Positions 1 to 6,927 are shown, counted from the first letter of the stretch. The stretch is DNA of 24,593 bases from an uncultured Collinsella sp. (GCA_900549745.1 URPJ01000021.1:1-24593), one strand, 5' to 3'. The notes: generated by a model not told the origin, from the sequence alone. Program-made: numbers and translations.

Positions 1-58
1 GTAGCGGGTGGTTTAAAGCTGGCCGCTGCGCGGCCAGCGGACTAAAGTCTTGAAAAAT
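1..58. other. Left-edge sequence with a strong GC hairpin
   Basis: The first 58 bases hold a hairpin with arms CTGGCCGC (19-26) and GCGGCCAG (30-37) around a three-base loop. No good T-tract follows on either strand. Plus-strand frame 1 is open from the window edge to a TAA at 43-45, so this could be the last 14 codons of a plus-strand gene converging on the PTS/VOC unit. The piece is too short to identify, and the hairpin may be coincidental coding sequence. Confidence 0.2.
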
Positions 59-92
59 AAAGGGATAGGGCCACGCAGCCCTATCCCTTTTT
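59..92. terminator. Bidirectional Rho-independent terminator
   Basis: A perfect 12-bp stem, AAAGGGATAGGG (59-70) with CCCTATCCCTTT (79-90), closes an 8-base loop. T residues follow on the plus strand (to 92), and ATTTTT follows the stem on the minus strand. It ends the minus-strand PTS IIB/VOC unit and can also stop a plus-strand gene entering from the left. Confidence 0.8.
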
Positions 93-114
93 GCTAGCTA
101 TGACAGCTTGTGCG

Positions 115-489
115 TTACTCGCGGCACAGGTGCACGGCGAAGCCGGCGAACTCGCGCTTAAAGTACACGAGCTTGGTACCACCGTCGGGTAGCAGCGCGC
201 GCGACTCCTCGTTGACCTCGAGCCCGCGCTCGGCAAACCACTTCTCAGCTGCATCGATGTCGTTAACGGCAAAGCCGATGTGGCCTTTGGTGCCACGACC
301 GTTCTGCTTCATGACCTCGACCAGCGAATCGTTGAAGTACGAAACCGGGGTCTCGATAACAGGCAGGCCCATCATCGTCGAGAACAGCTCCGCGATCTCC
401 AAGGCGTCTGCCGGGTCGGCGGCGTTAATGCCCACATGGGCAACGCGCATGCCAAAGAGCTCGACCGGGTTGACGTTCTGCTCACTCAT
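115..489 (-). CDS. VOC (glyoxalase-fold) protein
   Basis: This 124-residue protein has a vicinal-oxygen-chelate fold pattern: HVGINA near residue 18, a middle HIGFAVND near residue 70, and a closing FAVHLC at the C-terminus. From memory, the closest pattern is the C-terminal VOC domain attached to some KHG/KDPG aldolases of gut bacteria. That would suggest a role in a sugar-acid pathway, but the aldolase domain is absent here and the substrate is unknown. It starts 11 bases after the stop of the PTS IIB gene and has only a weak ribosome site, so translation is probably coupled to IIB. A bidirectional terminator follows it. The fold is fairly sure; the reaction is not. Confidence 0.75.
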   Translation of the reverse strand: MSEQNVNPVELFGMRVAHVGINAADPADALEIAELFSTMMGLPVIETPVSYFNDSLVEVMKQNGRGTKGHIGFAVNDIDAAEKWFAERGLEVNEESRALLPDGGTKLVYFKREFAGFAVHLCRE

Positions 490-500
490 ACAGGCAGTGC

Positions 501-788
501 CTACTGAGCCATGACGTCGAGAACGGCCTTCTCGGCAGCGACGCGGTTCATGCCGGTCATGAAGGGCACGCCACTCACGTACGGGCAGGTGAGGCCCTCG
601 GGGGCAACGGTGGTGGCGATCAGCAGGTCAGCGCCCTCGTCGCAGTAATCCTTGGCCTCGGAGATGGCGCACTGCACGATCTCGTACTTGTCGGCATAAC
701 CGTTGGCGTCGAGCAGAGTAGCGACCTTCTGGGCAACGAGCGTGGAAGTAGCAGCGCCAGCACCGCAAGCCAAAACGATCTTCTTCAT
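501..788 (-). CDS. PTS IIB component, galactitol type
   Basis: This 95-residue protein matches the GatB-type IIB family of the phosphotransferase system in length and pattern. The N-terminal MKKIVLACGAGAATSTLVA carries the phosphocysteine (C8) and its phosphate loop, and the C-terminal part has the PFMTGM block. IIB takes phosphate from IIA and passes it to sugar bound by IIC at the inner face of the membrane. No galactitol-type IIA or IIC lies nearby, so it is an orphan here; partners may lie elsewhere or beyond the left edge. The start is supported by GGGAG about 13 bases upstream. It heads a two-gene unit with the VOC gene. Confidence 0.85.
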   Translation of the reverse strand: MKKIVLACGAGAATSTLVAQKVATLLDANGYADKYEIVQCAISEAKDYCDEGADLLIATTVAPEGLTCPYVSGVPFMTGMNRVAAEKAVLDVMAQ

Positions 789-890
789 AGGTAATGTCTC
801 CCTTCATGGTTTACTTTAGGTAAGTGTACCGCAGCGAGCGATGGCACTCGGCCTCGATGAGCTTTTATGCCAGTTTGCTTGCGCGCTGCG

Positions 891-896
891 TATAAT
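891..896 (+). promoter_or_regulatory. Candidate -10 box for the membrane-anchored repeat protein
   Basis: A perfect TATAAT lies 56 bases upstream of the plus-strand start at 952. The hexamer at the right distance for a -35 (868-873, TGCCAG) is poor, so this is only a candidate. The divergent minus-strand promoter for the PTS IIB gene must lie in the same 163-base gap, but I see no clear one. Confidence 0.4.
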
Positions 897-951
897 ACAT
901 CTAGTACGTGTTGTCATACCGCTCGCTTTATGAGCGACTAAGGACCCTAAT

Positions 952-1575
952 ATGCCCGATTCCCGCACACTCTGGACCGCCGTCGTTATCATCTGCATCG
1001 CCGTGTCGGTGTTCTTTAGCGTCAAAAAACGCACCACGTTTAAACGCCTGCAGCAATTGATGGCCGCCAAGCAGTGGGACGAGTTCGATCGTTTGCTCGA
1101 CGGCAAACTCACCAGCATGCTGTACCCGCGCTACAACCGCGACTACCTGCGCCTGAACTCCTATCTGCTGCGCGAGGACCATAAGCGCGCCGACGAGATG
1201 TTCGACCTGCTACTGGGACTCAACCTGCCCAAGATGCAGCGCGTCGACCTGGTGATCAAAGCTTTTAACTACTACGTTGGCCAGGAGGACCGCAAAAAGG
1301 CCAAGGAGTTGCTGCACGAGATCAAGGGCTTTGAGGGCGGTCAGGCCGAGGCAGTCGCACACGAATGCCAGCTGATGTACGACACGATGATCCTCAAGCG
1401 CCACAACGACATTCCCGAGCTGGAGCGCATGCTCGAGGATGTCGGCGACGACCCGGTCAAGCGCTGCCGACTGGAGTACCTGCTGGCCCTGCAGTATCAA
1501 AACAAGGGCGACGAGGCAAAGTTCCAAGAGTTCCTGGAGAAGTCGGGCCAACACTCGATGGCCGTCAACGCGTAA
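952..1575 (+). CDS. Membrane-anchored helical-repeat protein, function unknown
   Basis: The 207-residue protein starts with one hydrophobic segment (about residues 7-24) followed at once by KKR, so it is probably an N-in anchor or uncleaved signal. The rest is charged, leucine-rich and predicted helical, with tetratricopeptide-like pairs: DRLLDGKL, RADEMFDLLLGLNL, KAKELLHEIKGF and IPELERMLEDV. I do not recognise a named family. Such proteins usually act as scaffolds at the membrane, which is inference only. AAGGA lies seven bases before the ATG. It stands alone between the divergent PTS IIB gene and tRNA-Leu. Confidence 0.75.
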   Translation: MPDSRTLWTAVVIICIAVSVFFSVKKRTTFKRLQQLMAAKQWDEFDRLLDGKLTSMLYPRYNRDYLRLNSYLLREDHKRADEMFDLLLGLNLPKMQRVDLVIKAFNYYVGQEDRKKAKELLHEIKGFEGGQAEAVAHECQLMYDTMILKRHNDIPELERMLEDVGDDPVKRCRLEYLLALQYQNKGDEAKFQEFLEKSGQHSMAVNA

Positions 1576-1606
1576 CGGACGGCTTGTGCTAGACTTCTAG
1601 TCTCAC

Positions 1607-1691
1607 GGGGGCGTGGCGGAATTGGCATACGCAGGAGACTTAAAATCTCTCGCCGCAAGGATTGTGGGTTCGAGTCCCACCGCCCCTACCA
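1607..1691 (+). tRNA. tRNA-Leu (anticodon UAA)
   Basis: An 85-base class II tRNA with encoded CCA (1689-1691). The acceptor arm is GGGGGCG with CGCCCCT, giving a G-U wobble at the first pair. The D stem is GCG/CGC. The anticodon loop reads CTTAAAA, giving anticodon TAA. A long variable arm follows (around CGCCGCAAGGATT), then the T arm GTGGG-TTCGAGT-CCCAC. It decodes the leucine codon TTA. A terminator follows directly. Confidence 0.95.
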
Positions 1692-1702
1692 TGTGATTGC
1701 TT

Positions 1703-1742
1703 GCGAGCCCGTGTTCCCCAGGGATGCGGGCTCGCTTCTTTT
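1703..1742 (+). terminator. Terminator of tRNA-Leu
   Basis: A 9-bp stem, GCGAGCCCG (1703-1711) with CGGGCTCGC (1727-1735), is followed by TTCTTTT. It begins 11 bases after the tRNA CCA. Confidence 0.85.
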
Positions 1743-1870
1743 AGATGCCGGTGAGACTCGAACCCGCGAGGGGGCGAGCGTTAAGCGGACGCGCAGCGTC
1801 CGTAGCGAGCCGGCGAGGGCGCCGACAGGCGGCCGAAGCCGGTGCGTATTTGCGCAGCAAATGCGCGGAC
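1743..1870. other. Highly structured GC-rich insert between duplicated tRNA ends
   Basis: This stretch has no convincing gene. It is built of hairpins: GGACGC-GCA-GCGTCC (1787-1801), and a 10-bp stem GCGTATTTGC-GCA-GCAAATGCGC (1844-1866) with one T-G wobble. Several CCGGC/GCCGG pairs lie between them. Both clear hairpins share a GCA loop. At 1750-1766 the minus strand reads GGGTTCGAGTCTCACC, which looks like a tRNA T-arm in antisense. It could be a structured RNA, a repeat element, or debris of a degraded tRNA gene. Confidence 0.4.
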
Positions 1871-1956
1871 GTCCCACCGCCCCTACCATATGGAGCTTTC
1901 GAGCCCGTGTCCCCAAGGGATGCGGGCTCGTTTCTTTTGGATGCCGGCGGGGCTCT
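1871..1956 (+). repeat. Second copy of the tRNA-Leu 3' end plus terminator
   Basis: The 19 bases GTCCCACCGCCCCTACCAT (1871-1889) are identical to 1674-1692, the T-arm half, acceptor strand and CCA of the tRNA. Similarity then continues through the terminator and ATGCCGG for about 65 more bases with scattered changes. The 5' part of the tRNA is missing, so this copy is not a working tRNA. The copies lie 197 bases apart. They may reflect tRNA-targeted integration, or duplication and decay of a tandem tRNA. Confidence 0.75.
1900..1938 (+). terminator. Second copy of the tRNA terminator
   Basis: The stem CGAGCCCG (1900-1907) with CGGGCTCG (1923-1930) is followed by TTTCTTTT. Its loop region matches that of the first terminator with few changes. 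The stem stays intact although the tRNA body is missing, so it may still terminate transcripts from the insert. Confidence 0.75.
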
Positions 1957-2026
1957 AAGTTGCGGTGGAATAGTTCTTGTTTTGGTAGTTTACCAGCCCA
2001 TTTAGGAACTATTCCACCGCAACTTA
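1956..2026. repeat. Long inverted repeat, family copy A
   Basis: Two perfect 21-base arms (1956-1976 and 2006-2026) share the family core AAGTTGCGGTGGAATAG and its complement. The 29-base centre carries a smaller hairpin, TGGTA-GTT-TACCA. Copies B (3516-3583) and C (10265-10333) lie elsewhere in the window. It has no coding potential and no T-tract typical of a terminator, so I read it as a small palindromic interspersed element. Confidence 0.8.
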
Positions 2027-2038
2027 GGTTGGTATTTA

Positions 2039-2122
2039 CACATTTTCCGATGGAAAAACGTGGTTGTCTCGCACATTTTCCGATGGAAAAACGTGGTTGT
2101 CTCGCACATTTTCCGATGGAAA
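2039..2122. repeat. 33-bp tandem repeat with an internal palindrome, 2.5 copies
   Basis: Units begin at 2039, 2072 and 2105; the third is cut short after about 18 bases. Units one and two are identical. Each unit contains TTTTCCGATGGAAAA, a 6-bp inverted repeat around GAT; the third has lost the last A. The array ends just upstream of the ATPase start and its third palindrome lies 15-30 bases before a candidate -10 box. It could serve as an operator or be a mobile repeat. Confidence 0.85.
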
Positions 2123-2136
2123 CGCCCAAATGGCCT

Positions 2137-2142
2137 TATACT
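2137..2142 (+). promoter_or_regulatory. Candidate -10 box for the ATPase gene
   Basis: TATACT sits 24 bases before the ATPase start at 2166. No good -35 is present. The third palindromic repeat unit occupies that place, which would suit a protein-dependent promoter. Confidence 0.35.
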
Positions 2143-2165
2143 AGCCGAGAGGGTTGGGAGGCAAT

Positions 2166-3467
2166 ATGCAGCGACAGCTTATGAGTGAACTTATCGCTTG
2201 GAAATCAAGGGCGAATCGCAAACCTCTCTTGCTTAAGGGAGCCCGCCAGACAGGAAAGACTTGGCTTCTTAACGAATTCGCAAGCCAGCAGTATCGAAAC
2301 GTCATTCGTTTTGACTTTATGCTCGAGCCGAGCACACGCTCGCTGTTCGATGGGGACCTCGACCCCAAGCGCATCATCTCCCAGATAGAACTCCTACGTG
2401 GCCAAACCGTAACGCCGGCAGACACGCTCATCATCTTCGACGAGATCCAAGAGGCGCCACGCGGGATCACCTCGCTCAAGTACTTCAACGAACTTGCACC
2501 CGAATACCACATCGTGGCAGCCGGTTCCTATATGGGCCTCGCGCTCCGACGCGAAAATGAGTCATTTCCCGTCGGTAAAATCGACCAGCTCACCATGCGT
2601 CCCATGGGGTTTGCTGAGTTCGTTCGTGCCGTCGACGGCAACCCGCTCGCCGATGCCATCCTTGCCGCAGACATGAACCTTCTAGCAAACGTTACCGAAA
2701 AGCTCGAGTACTTGCTCAAGGAATACCTTGTTGTCGGCGGTATGCCCGAAGTTGTCTCCGCTTTCGCCGAGACACGCGACTTCATCGAAGCCCGAAGGCT
2801 TCAGCAGCAAATCATCAAGGCTTACGAATCCGATTTTGGCAAACATGCACCCGCCCGCATCATCGAGCGCATGAGGTTGGTTTGGAAATCCCTTCCCGGC
2901 CAGCTTGCAAAGGAGAACAAGAAGTTTGTCTATGGCGCCCTTCGTCCCGGAGCGCGCGCACGCGATTTCGAGGAAAGCCTCCAGTGGCTCACGGACTACG
3001 GAATCGTTCATAAGGTGCCACGTGTTTCCGCTCTAAAGGCGCCGCTCTCGAGCTACGAAGACCTCTCGGGCTTCAAACTGTTCTGCATCGACACCGGCAT
3101 CCTCGGAGCGCTCTCCGGTCTCTCTCCGGCCATCGTTCTTAACGGATCCGCTGTTTTTACCGAGTTCAAAGGTTCGCTGACCGAACAATACGTCGCGCAG
3201 GAGCTTTTGTTCCAGGACAAAACTCCCGCGTATTGGTCCTCTACCTCCGGCAATGCCGAAACCGACTTTGCCATCGACCATACGGGAACCGTGCTTCCGC
3301 TTGAGGTCAAGGCGGCAGAGAACCTTAAAGCGAAGAGTCTGAAAATAGCCTGCGAAAAATTCAAGCTCGAGCGTTGCGTGAGGAGCTCCCTGGCGGCATA
3401 TAGAGACGAGGGCATGCTCGTCAATATTCCGCTTTGGGAGATTGGGCAAATCGACAAGCTGGCATAG
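2166..3467 (+). CDS. AAA-family ATPase with C-terminal DUF4143 nuclease-like domain
   Basis: The 433-residue protein has Walker A GARQTGKT (25-32), Walker B TLIIFDEIQE (88-97), and a DUF4143 region with an ETD...LEVK arrangement (E365, D367, E380, K382) like a PD-(D/E)xK nuclease fold. This architecture is common in bacteria and often sits in variable regions; its role is not established. I chose the ATG at 2166, behind GGGAGG and aligned with the usual family start; a TTG at 2154 would add four residues. Codon use is less GC-biased than in the housekeeping genes. It is a lone gene between inverted-repeat copies A and B, next to a disturbed tRNA region, which suggests it arrived by transfer. 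Confidence 0.88.
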   Translation: MQRQLMSELIAWKSRANRKPLLLKGARQTGKTWLLNEFASQQYRNVIRFDFMLEPSTRSLFDGDLDPKRIISQIELLRGQTVTPADTLIIFDEIQEAPRGITSLKYFNELAPEYHIVAAGSYMGLALRRENESFPVGKIDQLTMRPMGFAEFVRAVDGNPLADAILAADMNLLANVTEKLEYLLKEYLVVGGMPEVVSAFAETRDFIEARRLQQQIIKAYESDFGKHAPARIIERMRLVWKSLPGQLAKENKKFVYGALRPGARARDFEESLQWLTDYGIVHKVPRVSALKAPLSSYEDLSGFKLFCIDTGILGALSGLSPAIVLNGSAVFTEFKGSLTEQYVAQELLFQDKTPAYWSSTSGNAETDFAIDHTGTVLPLEVKAAENLKAKSLKIACEKFKLERCVRSSLAAYRDEGMLVNIPLWEIGQIDKLA

Positions 3468-3515
3468 GCGCCGTGGGGACGCCCCGCGAGGACTGTCCCC
3501 AGGTGCCGGCTGTTG

Positions 3516-3583
3516 AGTTGCGGTGGAATAGGGACTGTTTGGTGCCCGAAAGGGCGATTGTAGTCCGTATTTCACCGCAACTT
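3516..3583. repeat. Long inverted repeat, family copy B
   Basis: The arms (3516-3535 and 3564-3583) match at about 18 of 20 positions and carry the core GTTGCGGTGGAATA and its near complement. A small GCCC-GAAA-GGGC hairpin lies in the centre. It fills the gap between the convergent ATPase and ppx genes, ending two bases before the ppx stop codon, and may double as a transcription stop for both. Confidence 0.75.
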
Positions 3584-3585
3584 AT

Positions 3586-4587
3586 TTAGAGGGTGCTGAG
3601 AGTGGGGGTCCAGGCGATGGTGGGAGTCGCGCCGTCGAGAACCTCGTTGATGGTGGCGGCCATGCCGGCGAGCAGGCTGTTCTCGCTTACGGTGAGCGTG
3701 TCGTAGCCGCCGGCTCGCATAAGCTCGCGAATCACCACGGCACCAGCCAAGATCACGCCCGCGCGTTTGGGCTGTACACCCGGTAGCGCGGCGATGCCTT
3801 CCGCGTCCAACACAGACATGCGCTCGATAGCGGCCGAGACCTGCTCCAGCGACAGCTCGCGTAGGTGCACAAAGCTCGAATCGTACGGTTCCAGCTCGTG
3901 GACCAGAGCCACCAGCGTAGTCACCGTGCCGCCCACCGCGACTAAGCGTTCGGCGCGCTCAAAGTCGACAGGCAGGCCCTCAAAATAGGCGGCGAACTGC
4001 TCGCCTGCCCACGCGGCAGCGACAGCAAGCTCGCCATCCGCGGGCGGCAACGCGGAGAAAAAGCGCTCCGTCACGCGACGGCAGCCAATGTCCAGCGAGC
4101 GCGTCCCTTCCAGCGCAAAAACCCCGCGCTCCGGAGCGTATACGCCCGTCGCGAGCTCCGTGGAGCCACCGCCCGAATCGGCGACGATGATGCGCTCGCC
4201 AGCAAAGTCGTGCGCCACGCCAAAAAACGTCAGGCGCGCCTCGACCTCGCCCGGAATCACCTGTGGCTCAAGCCCCAGATCGCGCAGGCCGTCCAGCAGC
4301 AGCGCGGCATTGGACGCATCGCGTGCGGCACTCGTGCACGTGGTGCAGATGCACACGGCCCCAAAGGCACGGGCCTCGTCCACAAACATGTGACATGCAG
4401 CGAGCACACGCTCAACGGCCGCCTCGCAAAAGCGGCCCGTCGCGTCCACGCCCTCGCCCAGGTCGGTAATCTCGGTATGCTTGGACGATTCCACGATCGC
4501 CCCGGCCTCGACCTGCGCCAGCACCAGTCGCGACGACACCGTTCCCAGGTCGATCGCGGCTACCTTATAGCGTTTGCAATTTGTCAT
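3586..4587 (-). CDS. ppx: Ppx/GppA-family exopolyphosphatase
   Basis: The 333-residue protein has the sugar-kinase/Hsp70-type ATPase fold of Ppx/GppA phosphatases. Visible blocks are AAIDLGTVSSRLVLA near the N-terminus (phosphate 1 loop), GEVEARLTFFGV (catalytic Glu region), VADSGGGSTEL (phosphate 2 loop) and SLDIGCRRVTERF. The family releases phosphate from polyphosphate or from pppGpp in the cytoplasm. The length equals the short actinobacterial form, without the C-terminal HD domain of E. coli Ppx. GGAGGGGAG sits six bases before the ATG. It lies 20 bases after the septum-protein gene, so the two are probably co-transcribed. Whether polyphosphate or pppGpp is preferred cannot be told. Confidence 0.88.
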   Translation of the reverse strand: MTNCKRYKVAAIDLGTVSSRLVLAQVEAGAIVESSKHTEITDLGEGVDATGRFCEAAVERVLAACHMFVDEARAFGAVCICTTCTSAARDASNAALLLDGLRDLGLEPQVIPGEVEARLTFFGVAHDFAGERIIVADSGGGSTELATGVYAPERGVFALEGTRSLDIGCRRVTERFFSALPPADGELAVAAAWAGEQFAAYFEGLPVDFERAERLVAVGGTVTTLVALVHELEPYDSSFVHLRELSLEQVSAAIERMSVLDAEGIAALPGVQPKRAGVILAGAVVIRELMRAGGYDTLTVSENSLLAGMAATINEVLDGATPTIAWTPTLSTL

Positions 4588-4607
4588 TGCGGGCTCCCCT
4601 CCGGGCG

Positions 4608-5369
4608 CTATTTGCCGTTGGACACGACCGTCTGGCCCTCGACGCCGTTAAACCCAAACAGTATGTCGAGCGCCTGGATGTACCACGGCGCGTCCTTGCC
4701 GACTTCTTCGATTTCCTTGGCCACTTCGCTGGCCTTCTTGGCGTTTGAGGACTTTTTACTCGACGACGAGTCCGAATCGTCGTCCAAGCCTAGCACGTCA
4801 ATCTTCTTCTCGCCGGGCATCACCAGGCCCAGGTCCTCGGACGCCGCGTCCTTGATACCTTCCTCCGAGAGCAGCTTGTCGACGCTTTTTTGCAGCCCAT
4901 CATTGTATTGCTGGCGAATCTCGACCTGCTTGGTCAAGATATCGCTCGAACGCTTTGCCACGTACAGGTCGCGCACGGGGAAATACAGGCTCACGAGCAC
5001 CAGGGCAACGACGATGCCGATGAATAGCCCTCGCTGAGGACCGTGGGTAAAGTCGTAGATCGCCTTGACCACCGCGTTGTCGTTGGCGTAGTGCATAAAG
5101 TCCGAGCCCGAAAAACGGTTCGAGGGCCTGCTCGACCTATCGTGCGTTTGAGCCGACGAGCGCTGAGCATGCGACGAACGTGCCGGGCGCACTGGTCCAT
5201 CTGTCGAAGTATTCACTTGAGCATTGGGGCGCGAGGTACTTGTCGGGCGCTGCGTGGAGCGGTCGGCGCCAGCGTAGGAGGACCCACCGAGCTGCACCGT
5301 GCGCGCACGGCGAGGCGACGGCTCACGCGAACCGGCGGAATAGTACCTGTTGTCGTAAATCTGATCCAT
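4608..5369 (-). CDS. FtsB/DivIC-type septum formation initiator
   Basis: Using the ATG at 5369, the protein has 253 residues: a basic, Ser/Arg/Thr-rich disordered cytoplasmic part (1-110), one membrane segment (about 114-132, GLFIGIVVALVLVSLYFPV), a short coiled coil (about 138-170), and the family-typical block EEGIKDAASEDLGLVMPGE (169-187). A tail of Asp/Ser then Lys/Ser follows. FtsB/DivIC proteins link FtsL and FtsQ in the division complex, with the coiled coil outside the membrane. The reading frame stays open another 47 codons upstream, but those overlap the presumed promoter and the eno terminator. Its place beside eno and ppx matches mycobacteria. Confidence 0.85.
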   Translation of the reverse strand: MDQIYDNRYYSAGSREPSPRRARTVQLGGSSYAGADRSTQRPTSTSRPNAQVNTSTDGPVRPARSSHAQRSSAQTHDRSSRPSNRFSGSDFMHYANDNAVVKAIYDFTHGPQRGLFIGIVVALVLVSLYFPVRDLYVAKRSSDILTKQVEIRQQYNDGLQKSVDKLLSEEGIKDAASEDLGLVMPGEKKIDVLGLDDDSDSSSSKKSSNAKKASEVAKEIEEVGKDAPWYIQALDILFGFNGVEGQTVVSNGK

Positions 5370-5406
5370 GTGCGCCTTGTGCGGTTGAGGTTTGTTTGCG
5401 CTAAGT

Positions 5407-5418
5407 ATTCTAGTTATA
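5407..5418 (-). promoter_or_regulatory. Possible -10 region of the septum-protein/ppx unit
   Basis: Between the eno terminator and the ATG at 5369 the minus strand reads TATAACTAGAAT, giving two overlapping candidate -10 boxes (TATAAC and TAGAAT). No strong -35 is visible. Confidence 0.3.
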
Positions 5419-5460
5419 GCACGAGCGCGCGCACCGCCTTCGCCAGCCTTTGCTCGACAT

Positions 5461-5492
5461 AAAAAAGGCGCTGAGCCGTATGGCCCAGCGCC
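5461..5492 (-). terminator. Rho-independent terminator of eno
   Basis: On the minus strand GGCGCTG pairs with CAGCGCC (5486-5492 with 5467-5473), with a short inner GCC/GGC pairing, followed by TTTTTT. It lies 73 bases after the enolase stop. Confidence 0.9.
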
Positions 5493-5564
5493 CATAGCGC
5501 TTTGCGGCATCCAGCCAAGGCGAGGCGGAACCGAGTCAGCCTCCCCCTCGCCAAATTCGCCCGT

Positions 5565-6854
5565 TTAGCGAATGTTGTAGAACGCGGCCTTGCCGGCGTA
5601 GCGCGCGCTGCCCTCGAGCTCGTCCTCGATGCGGATGAGCTGGTTGTACTTGGCGATGCGATCGCTGCGGCACGGGGCGCCCGACTTGATCTGGCCGGCG
5701 TTGACGCCCACGACCAGGTCGGCGATCGTGGAGTCCTCGGTCTCGCCGGAGCGGTGACTCACGATGCAGGCGTAGCCGGCCTCCTTGGCGGTCTCGATGG
5801 CCTCGAGCGACTCGGTGAGCGTACCGATCTGGTTGACCTTGACCAGGATCGCGTTGGCGGCACCAAGCTCGATGCCCTTCTTGAGGCGCTCGGTGTTGGT
5901 GACGAACAGGTCGTCGCCCACCAGCTGCACCTTGTTGCCAATGCGGCGGGTAAGCTCGACCCAGCCGTCCCAGTCCTCCTCGGCCATGCCGTCCTCGATG
6001 GAGATGATGGGATAGGTGTCGACGAGCTTCTCCCAGTAATCGACCATCTGGGCGCTCGTGTACTCCACGCCCTCGCCCTTGAGCTCGTACATGCCGGTCT
6101 CGGCGTTGTAGAACTCGGTGGACGCCGGGTCCATGGCGTACATGAAGTCGACGCCGGGCTTAAAGCCAGCCTTCTCGACGGCCTTGGTGATGTACTCGAA
6201 CGGCTCGGCATTGGTCTTAAGGTTGGGGGCAAAGCCGCCCTCGTCGCCCACGCCGCCGCCCAGGCCGGCCTCGTGCAGCACGCCCTTGAGGGTGTGGTAG
6301 ACCTCGGCGCACCAACGCAGGCCCTCGGCAAAACTCGGGGCGCCCACCGGCATGATCATGAACTCCTGGAAGTCGACGTTGTTGTCGGCATGCACGCCGC
6401 CGTTGAGGATGTTCATCATGGGCGTGGGCAGCAGATGAGCGTTGACGCCGCCCAGGTACTGGTACAGCGACAGGCCCGCCGACTCGGCAGCGGCGCGGGC
6501 AACGGCCAGCGACACGCCCAGGATGGCGTTGGCACCGAGCTTGGTCTTGTTGGGGGTACCGTCCGCGGCAATCAGCGCGGCATCGACGGCGCGCTGGTCG
6601 AAGGCGTCGAGACCCACGACGGCGTTAGCGCACTCGTTGTTGACGTGCTCGACGGCCTGCGAAACGCCCTTGCCCAGGTAGCGGCCCTTGTCGCCATCGC
6701 GCAGCTCGCAGGCCTCAAAGGCGCCGGTCGAAGCACCCGAAGGCACCATTGCGCGGCCAAAGCTGCCGTCCTCGAGCACGACCTCAACCTCGACGGTGGG
6801 ATTGCCGCGGCTGTCGAGCACCTCGCGACCGTAGACGTCCAAAATATCGCTCAT
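5565..6854 (-). CDS. eno: Enolase
   Basis: The 429-residue protein is a full-length bacterial enolase, which interconverts 2-phosphoglycerate and phosphoenolpyruvate in glycolysis using magnesium. Landmarks in order: VYGREVLDSRGNPTVEVEV at the N-terminus, the mobile loop PSGASTGAFEA (about 39-49), the metal ligand region ISIEDGMAEEDWDGW, GDDLFVTN, and SHRSGETEDSTIADL, which contains the phosphate-binding residues. GAGGGAG sits six bases before the ATG. It is transcribed alone, with a terminator before it (mazG) and after it. In this organism it also supplies phosphoenolpyruvate for the PTS genes at both ends of the window. Confidence 0.98.
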   Translation of the reverse strand: MSDILDVYGREVLDSRGNPTVEVEVVLEDGSFGRAMVPSGASTGAFEACELRDGDKGRYLGKGVSQAVEHVNNECANAVVGLDAFDQRAVDAALIAADGTPNKTKLGANAILGVSLAVARAAAESAGLSLYQYLGGVNAHLLPTPMMNILNGGVHADNNVDFQEFMIMPVGAPSFAEGLRWCAEVYHTLKGVLHEAGLGGGVGDEGGFAPNLKTNAEPFEYITKAVEKAGFKPGVDFMYAMDPASTEFYNAETGMYELKGEGVEYTSAQMVDYWEKLVDTYPIISIEDGMAEEDWDGWVELTRRIGNKVQLVGDDLFVTNTERLKKGIELGAANAILVKVNQIGTLTESLEAIETAKEAGYACIVSHRSGETEDSTIADLVVGVNAGQIKSGAPCRSDRIAKYNQLIRIEDELEGSARYAGKAAFYNIR

Positions 6855-6927
6855 GTTGTCTCCCTCTCACTTGGAAACGTAGTGGATGCAAGCGACCGGC
6901 TGACCGTGCACCGTCGGTGCGTCTCCG

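Noticed and set aside
1871..1889. A second functional tRNA-Leu
   Set aside because: Only the 3' part is present; the sequence upstream cannot form D and anticodon arms.
2039..2122. CRISPR array
   Set aside because: The units follow one another directly with no unique spacers, and no cas gene is near.
1693..2184. Reading frames of about 147-163 codons on both strands in the repeat region
   Set aside because: They run through the terminators, inverted repeat and 33-bp tandem array, giving repeated peptides that simply translate the repeat.
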